DNA of 8,567 nt from Zetaproteobacteria bacterium (GTDB taxonomy: Bacteria > Pseudomonadota > Zetaproteobacteria > Mariprofundales > Mariprofundaceae): assembly GCA_021545625.1 (NCBI GenBank), contig JAJRVH010000070.1, positions 1 to 8,567 on the forward strand, in the 5' to 3' direction. The stretch's first letter is position 1; each line of letters begins with the position of its first letter. Both the position numbers and the translations under genes were made by a program. Below are positions 1 through 5,224 of this stretch, one piece after another. The notes under the pieces were generated by a model. It searched no databases and had not been told where the DNA came from. It saw only the letters and a program-made list of their open reading frames with translations.

Positions 1-10
1 AAATTGGGGC

Positions 11-38
11 TTGCATCGGGAGCGCTTTGAACCATAAT
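11..38 (+). promoter_or_regulatory. Candidate promoter of tRNA-Phe
   Basis: A -35-like TTGCAT (11-16) and a -10 CATAAT (33-38, 5 of 6 consensus bases) are separated by 16 bp. The predicted start of transcription is about position 45, leaving a leader of about 18 nt before the tRNA. A GC-rich stretch (GCGCC, 41-45) sits just after the -10 box. Such a discriminator is typical of stringently controlled stable-RNA promoters; applying that to this promoter is an inference. The -35 matches only in its TTG. Confidence 0.6.
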
Positions 39-62
39 CCGCGCCTCGACAGCAAGCTGAGC

Positions 63-138
<76 letters not shown>

Positions 139-148
139 TTCACACCAA

Positions 149-179
149 GGACTTGTGGAAACACAGGGCCTCTTTTTTT
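149..179 (+). terminator. Rho-independent terminator of tRNA-Phe
   Basis: A hairpin starts 10 nt after the tRNA CCA end. The stem 152-157 pairs with 162-167 (one G-T pair) around a GAAA tetraloop, and GG/CC (149-150/169-170) extends it across one A-G mismatch. It runs into TC and then seven T (173-179). The stem, stable tetraloop and T run fit an intrinsic terminator on the + strand. Confidence 0.75.
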
Positions 180-223
180 ATTCCAACGAAAACGAAAGGC
201 TGTTCGCTATACCGCTATGCACC

Positions 224-252
224 AAACAAAACAGCCGCCCGGAAGGCGGCTG
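224..252 (-). terminator. Rho-independent terminator of tRNA-Val
   Basis: A perfect 8-bp stem, CAGCCGCC (232-239) with GGCGGCTG (245-252), closes a 5-nt loop. Read on the minus strand it is followed by TTTTGTTT (231-224), so it terminates leftward transcription. It begins 16 nt beyond the CCA end of tRNA-Val. There is no T run on the + side. Confidence 0.85.
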
Positions 253-268
253 CAGAATCGTGTGGAAA

Positions 269-343
269 TGGTGGGCGATGCTGGGTTCGAACCAGCGACC
301 CCTGCCGTGTGAAGGCAGTGCTCTCCCGCTGAGCTAATCGCCC
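269..343 (-). tRNA. tRNA-Val (anticodon CAC)
   Basis: The minus strand reads GGGCGAT at 343-337, pairing with ATCGCCC at 279-273, then A (272) and CCA (271-269). The D arm is GCTC-AGCGGGA-GAGC. The anticodon stem CTGCC/GGCAG encloses the loop TTCACAC, so the anticodon is CAC (311-309), which reads the single valine codon GUG. The T arm is GCTGG-TTCGAAC-CCAGC. Length is 75 nt with CCA. E. coli reads GUG with a UAC-anticodon tRNA and lacks this isoacceptor; a dedicated CAC species is plausible in a GC-rich genome heavy in GTG. Confidence 0.97.
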
Positions 344-362
344 CTTTTTTTCAGGGGCGCGA

Positions 363-391
363 TTGCTAACAAAGCGGCCGGCCGCGGTCAA
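363..391 (-). promoter_or_regulatory. Candidate promoter of tRNA-Val
   Basis: On the minus strand TTGACC (391-386, 5 of 6 consensus bases) is followed after 17 bp by TAGCAA (368-363, 3 of 6) and then a GC-rich CGCGCCCC discriminator. The predicted start is about position 356, leaving a leader of about 13 nt. The -10 is weak, but the same TTGAC plus TAGCA arrangement occurs ahead of two other genes here. The spacer contains the 12-bp palindrome GCGGCCGGCCGC (374-385), which followed by TTTGTT could instead weakly terminate panE, whose stop codon ends at 396. Read-through from panE is an alternative source of this tRNA. Confidence 0.45.
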
Positions 392-395
392 TGCG

Positions 396-1310
396 TCATG
401 CGCCGCCCGCCTCGATCGCATGCAGCAACGCGGCCAGCATCCGGTTGACCGGCGCATCCAGCCCCAGGCGCGCGCTTGCCCTCGCCACATAGCCGTTGAT
501 ATGATCCACCTCGGTGGCGCGTCCCGCCTCGATATCCTGCCACATGCTGGTCTTGACCGGCCCCATCTCCAGCGTCACCCGGATATGCTTCTCCATATCC
601 TCGTCCGACAGGCCAATGCCGCAGGCCAGCGCCAGCGTCAGCGTCTCCCGCATCGCATCGCGAATCACGGCCAGCGTTCCGGGATCGGCCGCCACATCGC
701 GGGCGAAACGTCGCGTAATCGCGGTGATCGCATTGAACCCGCAATTCCACAGCAGCTTGCGCCACAACATGCGCTGCGCATCGTCTTCCATCCGGGCCGG
801 CACGCCGGCCGCGGCCAGCGCCTGCAACAGCGCATCGACATGCCTGTCCCCCGTCCCCTGCCGCCACGGCGCCAGCCGGATGCCTCCGGCCGCGGAATGG
901 ATGACATGCGCCGGTCCTTCCAGGCGCGCACCGATAAAGGCCGTGCCGGCCAGCAGGGCATGACGGGGAAAAACCGATGCCGCAACGGCCGGCGCCTCGA
1001 CGCCATTCTGCAACGTTACCAGCAACGCATCATCGGCCACCACGGCCGCCAGCGCATCCAGCATCGCCTGCAGACCGGTCATCTTGCAACAGAGCAGAAT
1101 CACATCGCAATCGCGCAGCGCCGGCGTCCGGTCCGTGGCCTCGACCTCAATCCGGCTCACCGTGCCGCCCGATTCATGCAGCAGCCCGCCCCGGCGCATC
1201 GCATCCAGATGCGCGCCGCGCGCCAGCAGCGTCACCTCGCATCCGGCCTGCTGCAACAATACGCCGTAATGGCATCCGATCGCGCCGGCGCCGGCAATCC
1301 CCAGCTTCAT
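396..1310 (-). CDS. panE: 2-dehydropantoate 2-reductase (ketopantoate reductase)
   Basis: It catalyses NADPH-dependent reduction of ketopantoate to pantoate, a cytosolic step of pantothenate and CoA synthesis. The 304-residue product fits the family. It opens with a Rossmann fold carrying GAGAIG (residues 7-12), then QNG (101-103), and has a helical C-terminal domain with WRKLLWNCGFN (183-193). K185 corresponds to the catalytic lysine (K176 in E. coli PanE). SMWQDI...TEVDHINGY (255-274) holds E267, matching the substrate-binding glutamate (E256 in E. coli). The start is set by a GGAGGG ribosome-binding site 4 nt upstream. An in-frame ATG four codons earlier overlaps that site and is unlikely to be used. 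It is divergent from maeB. Paralogues of this family sometimes act on other 2-keto acids, so substrate identity is inferred from the conserved residues. Confidence 0.93.
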   Translation of the reverse strand: MKLGIAGAGAIGCHYGVLLQQAGCEVTLLARGAHLDAMRRGGLLHESGGTVSRIEVEATDRTPALRDCDVILLCCKMTGLQAMLDALAAVVADDALLVTLQNGVEAPAVAASVFPRHALLAGTAFIGARLEGPAHVIHSAAGGIRLAPWRQGTGDRHVDALLQALAAAGVPARMEDDAQRMLWRKLLWNCGFNAITAITRRFARDVAADPGTLAVIRDAMRETLTLALACGIGLSDEDMEKHIRVTLEMGPVKTSMWQDIEAGRATEVDHINGYVARASARLGLDAPVNRMLAALLHAIEAGGA

Positions 1311-1314
1311 CAAT

Positions 1315-1320
1315 CCCTCC
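1315..1320 (-). promoter_or_regulatory. Ribosome-binding site that sets the panE start
   Basis: GGAGGG on the minus strand lies just before ATTG-ATG, giving textbook spacing to the ATG at 1310. This favours the 304-residue product over the 308-residue version, whose ATG (1322-1320) shares a base with this site. Confidence 0.8.
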
Positions 1321-1349
1321 ATGACCTGTATCGGGCTCTGCGCTATGAT
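1321..1349 (+). promoter_or_regulatory. Candidate promoter of maeB
   Basis: ATGACC (1321-1326, 4 of 6) and TATGAT (1344-1349, 5 of 6) are separated by 17 bp and followed by a GC-rich AGCGCC discriminator. Predicted start is about position 1356, giving a 28-nt leader with AGGAG at 1374-1378. The -35 lies next to the panE ribosome-binding site, inside the panE leader. The -10 is embedded in the palindrome at 1340-1354. Confidence 0.6.
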
Positions 1350-1354
1350 AGCGC
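1340..1354. promoter_or_regulatory. Perfect palindrome over the maeB -10 box, operator candidate
   Basis: GCGCTAT-G-ATAGCGC is a perfect 7+1+7 inverted repeat. It contains the maeB -10 box (TATGAT, 1344-1349), and its right edge abuts the predicted panE start of transcription (about 1355). A dimeric regulator bound here would cover both promoters. The arrangement is seen directly; an operator role is inferred. No T run follows on either strand, so it is not an intrinsic terminator. Confidence 0.45.
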
Positions 1355-1361
1355 CTGAAAT

Positions 1362-1390
1362 ATTTTATCCACCAGGAGTCAGTATGCCAA
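1362..1390 (-). promoter_or_regulatory. Candidate promoter of panE
   Basis: On the minus strand TTGGCA (1390-1385, 5 of 6) and TAAAAT (1367-1362, 5 of 6) are separated by exactly 17 bp, the best sigma70 match in the window. The -35 lies inside the first codons of maeB. Predicted start is about position 1355, giving a leader of about 45 nt to the panE ATG. This promoter overlaps and opposes that of maeB. Confidence 0.65.
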
Positions 1391-3657
1391 AGGATGCCAT
1401 GCGTCAGGAAGCCCTCGAATACCATCGCTCGCCGACACCGGGCAAGATCAGCATTCGCCCGAGCAAGCCCTGCCTGACCCAGCGAGACCTGGCGCTGGCC
1501 TACACTCCGGGCGTCGCCGTACCCTGCCTGGAAATCGAAAAGAACCCGGAACTGGCCGACGAATATACCTCACGCGCCAATCTGGTCGGCGTCATCACCA
1601 ACGGTACGGCCGTACTCGGCCTCGGCAATATCGGCGCGCTGGCCGGCAAACCGGTCATGGAGGGCAAGGGCGTGCTGTTCAAGCGCTTTGCCGATATCGA
1701 CGTATTCGACATCGAACTGAACGAATCCGATCCGATGAAGATCGTCGATACCATTGCCCGCATGGAACCGACCTTCGGCGGCATCAACCTCGAGGACATC
1801 AAGGCCCCCGAATGCTTCGTCATCGAGGAAGAGCTGAAAAAGCGCATGAACATCCCGGTGCTGCATGACGATCAACACGGCACGGCCGTCATCATGGCCG
1901 CCGCCTTCCTCAATGCCCTGCTGTTGCAGGAAAAGAACATCGAGGACGTACGCGTCGTCTGCCTGGGTGCCGGCGCGGCCGGCTTTGCCTGCATGAAGCT
2001 GATCGAACAGCTCGGCGTCCGCCATGAAAACATCCAGTTCCTGGATCGCAAAGGCGTCATCCGCAAGGACCGCGGCGACACGCTGCCGCCGCACAAGGCG
2101 TACTTCGCCAGCGAACGCCCTGAACGCACGCTCGAAGAGGCGATGGCCGGCGCCGATGTCTTCGTCGGCCTTTCCCAGGGCAATATCGTGACGCCTGAAA
2201 TGCTGTGCTCGATGGCCGAACGGCCGATCGTGTTCGCGATGGCCAACCCCGATCCCGAGATCGCCTACGAACTGGCCATGAAAACGCGCAAGGATCTGAT
2301 CATGGCCACCGGCCGCTCGGACCACCCCAATCAGGTCAACAATGTGCTCGGATTTCCGTTCCTGTTCCGCGGCGCGCTCGATGCGCGCGCCACCACCTTC
2401 AACGAGGAAATGAAGATCGCCGCCGTGCATGCGCTGGCAGAACTGGCCCGCGCCGACGTGCCCGCCTCGGTGCTAAAGGCCTACGGCGTGAAGGAGCTGC
2501 GCTTCGGTCCGGAATACATCCTGCCCAAGCCGTTCGACCCGCGCCTGATCGAGGTCGTGCCAGCCGCCGTGGCCAAAGCCGCCACCGAATCGGGCGTGGC
2601 GCGCAAGCCGGTCGCGGATCTGGACGCCTACCGCCAGGAACTGGCCGGTCGCATCGATTCGTCCCGACTGTTCATGCGCCTGATCGTCGACAAGGCGCGC
2701 GAGCATCCGATCCGGCTGGTGCTGCCCGAGGGCGAGGATGAAACCGTGATCCGCGCCGCCATCGAAATGAAGGAGTTCGGCATCGCCGAACCGATCCTGA
2801 TCGGACGCGCCGGACGCATGCGCGGGATATGCGAACACAACAAGCTGGATATCGACGATATCGAATGCGTCGATCCTTCGGTCGAGGATTCGCGCTTCGA
2901 CAGCCTGGCCGATGCCTATTATTTCGACCGCAAGCGCCACGGCGTGCTGCGTCAGGACGCGGCCAAGATGCTGCGCAACGATATCAACGTGCTCGGCGCC
3001 ATGCTGGTGCGCCAGGGCTTCGCCGACGGCATGCTGTCGGGGCGCACGGCTCACTACCCGAACGTATTGCGACCGATCCTCAAGGTGCTCGGCCATAACA
3101 GCAGCGGCCAGCACTACCATGTATACGGCATGTATATGATGATCATGGAAAACGGCGCCTATTTCCTCGGCGACTGCACGGTCAACGTCGACATGAATGC
3201 CGAACAGCTGGCGGAACTGGCGCACTTTGCCGCCGATACGGCCCGCTCCCTGGGCTGCGATGCACGCGTCGGTATGCTGTCGTTCTCGAATTTTGGCAGT
3301 GTGGATCACCCGGAAACGCGCAAGGTCGCCGAGGCCACACGCCTGCTGCACGAACGCTATCCGGATCTGGAAGTCGACGGCGAGATGCAGGCCGACACGG
3401 CTGTCAACGAGGCCATCCTCGGCCAGTATCCGTTCTCGCGCCTGAAGTCGCCGGCCAATGTGCTGATCTTCCCGACCATGCAGGCCGGCAACATCTGCTA
3501 CAAGCTGCTGCGCGAACTGGGCGGCGGCACGGCCATCGGACCGGTGCTGCTCGGGCTACCGCAACAGGTGCATGTACTGCAGACGGGTGCCACCGTGGAC
3601 GACATCGTCAACATGGCCGCCATCGCCGCAGCCCGCGCCGCCGACAGCAAGAGCTGA
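1384..3657 (+). CDS. maeB: NADP-dependent malic enzyme (oxaloacetate-decarboxylating), MaeB type
   Basis: Oxidative decarboxylation of malate to pyruvate and CO2 with NADP in the cytosol, supplying NADPH and pyruvate. The product has 757 residues (E. coli MaeB is about 759). The malic domain (about 1-425) shows YTPGVA with Y40, AGKPVMEGKG with K95 as probable catalytic lysine, and metal ligands E137/D138 (INLEDIKAPE) and D162 in HDDQHGTAV (161-168). A Rossmann GAGAAG (195-200), ANPDPE (287-292) and NQVNN (316-320) follow. The C-terminal part (about 425-757, from DSSRLFMRLI) is phosphate acetyltransferase-like; in this family it is regulatory, sensing acetyl-CoA, not a working transacetylase. 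The start ATG has AGGAG 5 nt upstream. An in-frame ATG at 1321 lies in the promoter and is rejected. The gene is convergent with the M23 peptidase gene, with no clear terminator between them. Confidence 0.96.
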   Translation: MPKDAMRQEALEYHRSPTPGKISIRPSKPCLTQRDLALAYTPGVAVPCLEIEKNPELADEYTSRANLVGVITNGTAVLGLGNIGALAGKPVMEGKGVLFKRFADIDVFDIELNESDPMKIVDTIARMEPTFGGINLEDIKAPECFVIEEELKKRMNIPVLHDDQHGTAVIMAAAFLNALLLQEKNIEDVRVVCLGAGAAGFACMKLIEQLGVRHENIQFLDRKGVIRKDRGDTLPPHKAYFASERPERTLEEAMAGADVFVGLSQGNIVTPEMLCSMAERPIVFAMANPDPEIAYELAMKTRKDLIMATGRSDHPNQVNNVLGFPFLFRGALDARATTFNEEMKIAAVHALAELARADVPASVLKAYGVKELRFGPEYILPKPFDPRLIEVVPAAVAKAATESGVARKPVADLDAYRQELAGRIDSSRLFMRLIVDKAREHPIRLVLPEGEDETVIRAAIEMKEFGIAEPILIGRAGRMRGICEHNKLDIDDIECVDPSVEDSRFDSLADAYYFDRKRHGVLRQDAAKMLRNDINVLGAMLVRQGFADGMLSGRTAHYPNVLRPILKVLGHNSSGQHYHVYGMYMMIMENGAYFLGDCTVNVDMNAEQLAELAHFAADTARSLGCDARVGMLSFSNFGSVDHPETRKVAEATRLLHERYPDLEVDGEMQADTAVNEAILGQYPFSRLKSPANVLIFPTMQAGNICYKLLRELGGGTAIGPVLLGLPQQVHVLQTGATVDDIVNMAAIAAARAADSKS

Positions 3658-3678
3658 AATATTGCCGGAATAAAAAGG

Positions 3679-4620
3679 CTAACCGCGCGGCAAAAACGGC
3701 GCCGGGTTGATATGTCGGCCGTGCAGATGCACCTCGTAATGCAGATGCGGACCGGTCGAGCGACCGGACGAACCGATGCGTCCGAGAATCTGGTTGTCCT
3801 CAACGACATCGCCCGCTTTCACGGCCACGCTCGACATATGGCCATAGCGGGTCTTGTAGCCATAACCGTGATCGACCTCGACCATGTGGCCGAAATCCTT
3901 CATCTTGCCGGCAAAGGTGACAATACCGCGACTGGCGGCCAGCACCGGCGCGCCGAAACGGTTGGCGATATCCACGCCATAATGGTTGGTCGGCTGGCCG
4001 GTGAACGGATCGGTGCGGCGACCATAGCTGGAGCTCAGCCAGCCACCCTCGCTCGGCCAGGCATGCGGCCGGGCCTGGCTCAGGCTGCGCTCGTTTTCCA
4101 GCATATAATCGATGGCGGCCAGCTGCGCATCCAGCTGGTCCAGACGGCCATCCATATATTCGAGACCGGCATGCATGCCGGCTTCCAGCCCGGCATAGTC
4201 AGGTCTTGACTGGCGTGGTCCGCCGAAGGCCGGCTGCACGGTGAAATCGAACTCGGCTTTATCCAGCGACGCGACATCCACCAGCTTGCGCCCCAGCGCA
4301 TCCAGACGCGAGAGACGCGCCTGCATCTGACCCAGCGTCCGCGCATACACGGCCAGCTTCTTCTGTGCTGCAGCCGTTTTATCCTGCCATGTCGCCAGCT
4401 GGCTGTCATAACGCGACTGGGCATGGTCCAGCGCATGACGGGTCTGCTCAAGCGCCGTGGCCAGGCGACCGACCTGCCAGGAGCTGTACACGCCCCAGAC
4501 GCCGAACGACAGCAGGCCGGCCAGCAACAGGCCCGCGGACAGCAGCATGCCCCGGGATACGGTGATCCGCCTGATCCGCCCCGATTCGGGCACCAGCATC
4601 AATGAATATCTTCCAAACAC
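3679..4620 (-). CDS. Membrane-anchored M23 (LytM-type) peptidoglycan endopeptidase
   Basis: A probable zinc endopeptidase that cleaves peptide cross-links in the cell wall from the periplasmic side. The 313-residue product has a basic N-terminus, one hydrophobic membrane segment (about 24-45, GMLLSAGLLLAGLLSFGVWG), a probable coiled coil (about 50-110) and an M23 domain (about 193-310). All metal and catalytic residues are present: H213 and D217 in HYGVD, H261 in YGHMS, and H292 and H294 in HLH. It is therefore predicted active, unlike the degenerate LytM proteins EnvC and NlpD that only activate amidases. The start is GTG (4620-4618) with GGAGGA at 4636-4631; a later in-frame ATG at 4599 has no such site. 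It is monocistronic, divergent from the hemA operon and convergent with maeB. Specificity and physiological role cannot be read from the sequence. Confidence 0.93.
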   Translation of the reverse strand: MFGRYSLMLVPESGRIRRITVSRGMLLSAGLLLAGLLSFGVWGVYSSWQVGRLATALEQTRHALDHAQSRYDSQLATWQDKTAAAQKKLAVYARTLGQMQARLSRLDALGRKLVDVASLDKAEFDFTVQPAFGGPRQSRPDYAGLEAGMHAGLEYMDGRLDQLDAQLAAIDYMLENERSLSQARPHAWPSEGGWLSSSYGRRTDPFTGQPTNHYGVDIANRFGAPVLAASRGIVTFAGKMKDFGHMVEVDHGYGYKTRYGHMSSVAVKAGDVVEDNQILGRIGSSGRSTGPHLHYEVHLHGRHINPAPFLPRG

Positions 4621-4647
4621 CAGCGAAAACTCCTCCAGAATCGCAAC

Positions 4648-4676
4648 TTGCTAGCAACAGTTCAAGCATCAGTCAA
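4648..4676 (-). promoter_or_regulatory. Candidate promoter of the M23 peptidase gene
   Basis: On the minus strand TTGACT (4676-4671, 5 of 6) is followed after 17 bp by TAGCAA (4653-4648). The -10 lies in the perfect 10-bp palindrome TTGCTAGCAA (4648-4657). The predicted start is about 4641, leaving a leader of about 20 nt that contains the GGAGGA ribosome-binding site. An alternative is TTGAAC (4665-4660) with GATTCT (4642-4637), also 17 bp apart but weaker. Confidence 0.5.
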
Positions 4677-4680
4677 GCAT
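4662..4680. repeat. Direct repeat TCAAGCAT x2, 11-bp period
   Basis: TCAAGCAT occurs at 4662-4669 and again at 4673-4680, offset by 11 bp (about one helical turn). One copy covers most of the -35 of the M23 peptidase promoter. Tandem half-sites on one DNA face at a -35 are typical of activator binding; no regulator is known here. Confidence 0.4.
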
Positions 4681-4713
4681 TCCCGCCGGTTCCGAACCCG
4701 TTGCGTTCGCCAT

Positions 4714-4741
4714 TTGACCTCGGTTCGCCGCGACCTATCCT
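4714..4741 (+). promoter_or_regulatory. Candidate promoter of the hemA operon
   Basis: TTGACC (4714-4719, 5 of 6) and TATCCT (4736-4741, 4 of 6) are 16 bp apart. The expected transcription start, about 7 nt beyond the -10, is 4748, which is the A of the first ATG of the operon. No ribosome-binding site is visible before that ATG, which fits a leaderless transcript. A further promoter inside the first gene, driving hemA alone, cannot be excluded. Confidence 0.5.
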
Positions 4742-4747
4742 TGCCGC

Positions 4748-5215
4748 ATGAAGGCACCCTCAAAAGCCCCCCCCTCCCTTTCCATTACGCGCCACTGCCT
4801 GCAAATGCTGCTGCATTCGGCCATGCTGGCCGCCGGGGATGCGCGTCATCCCGGCTATCGCGGTCTGCTTGGCGGCAGCAGGGAAACCCTCTCCGATATC
4901 CTCGCCATCCCACCGGCTGCGGATGCGGCCGGCGATGGCATCGCCGGCAGGCTGGAAACCTTCGCGAGCCGACACCCGCTGCTCGTCTGTTTCGTGACGC
5001 GACGGGAACATGACAGCCCTTCGGAAGCATACCGGAGCCTGTGCGACTGGCTGCAACGCCACGGGCTGCCGACGCCGTCCCTGTACCTGCTGCTGGAACT
5101 TTCGCACAAGGGACGCATGGATATCCTCTGTCTCGACGGCGTCAACGAACATCGGGACATCCCGCTCCGCATGCAGGAGGACGGAAGCCTGTACCCGCAG
5201 CCGGCGAATCATTAG
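4748..5215 (+). CDS. Uncharacterised 155-aa protein, degenerate JAB/MPN-like fold suspected
   Basis: I cannot name this gene. It encodes a soluble 155-residue protein with no signal peptide or membrane segment. The order of elements resembles JAB/MPN (JAMM) proteins. A helix with HCLQMLLHSAML (16-27) is followed by GYRGLLGG (36-43), where the family has an E-x-x-G-L-L-x-G strand. HPLLVCFVTRREHDSPSEAY (76-95) sits where the family has an HxHP...PS...D loop, and SLYLLLEL (111-118) resembles a later strand. The expected metal ligands (Glu, the HxH pair and the final Asp, here Y95) are all missing, so it would be non-catalytic. The fold assignment is inference from pattern only. The ATG has no ribosome-binding site and coincides with the predicted transcription start. 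The stop is 9 bp before hemA, suggesting co-transcription and perhaps coupled translation. GC content and codon use look like the neighbours'. Confidence 0.8.
   Translation: MKAPSKAPPSLSITRHCLQMLLHSAMLAAGDARHPGYRGLLGGSRETLSDILAIPPAADAAGDGIAGRLETFASRHPLLVCFVTRREHDSPSEAYRSLCDWLQRHGLPTPSLYLLLELSHKGRMDILCLDGVNEHRDIPLRMQEDGSLYPQPANH
4928..4948. repeat. Perfect 9-bp inverted repeat, 3-nt loop, inside the 155-aa gene
   Basis: GCCGGCGAT (4928-4936) and ATCGCCGGC (4940-4948) are perfect reverse complements around GGC. It falls in codons for AAGDGIAG (residues 61-68), the least structured-looking part of the protein. No T run follows, so it is not a standard terminator. Confidence 0.55.
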
Positions 5216-5224
5216 GCTTGCTGC

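Noticed and set aside
363..1358. 331-residue + strand open frame antisense to panE
   Set aside because: It is a shadow of panE codons; the product is rich in R, H and Q with no domain, and no ribosome-binding site was identified for it.
1321..1383. Upstream in-frame extension of maeB starting at ATG 1321
   Set aside because: The extra 21 residues are encoded by the promoter and ribosome-binding site, while ATG 1384 has AGGAG at correct spacing and gives the family's usual N-terminus.
2849..2866. GATATC-N3-GATATC pattern in maeB, also seen near 5304-5318 in hemA
   Set aside because: Explained by repeated Asp-Ile codons in both proteins; no sign of a site selected at the DNA level.
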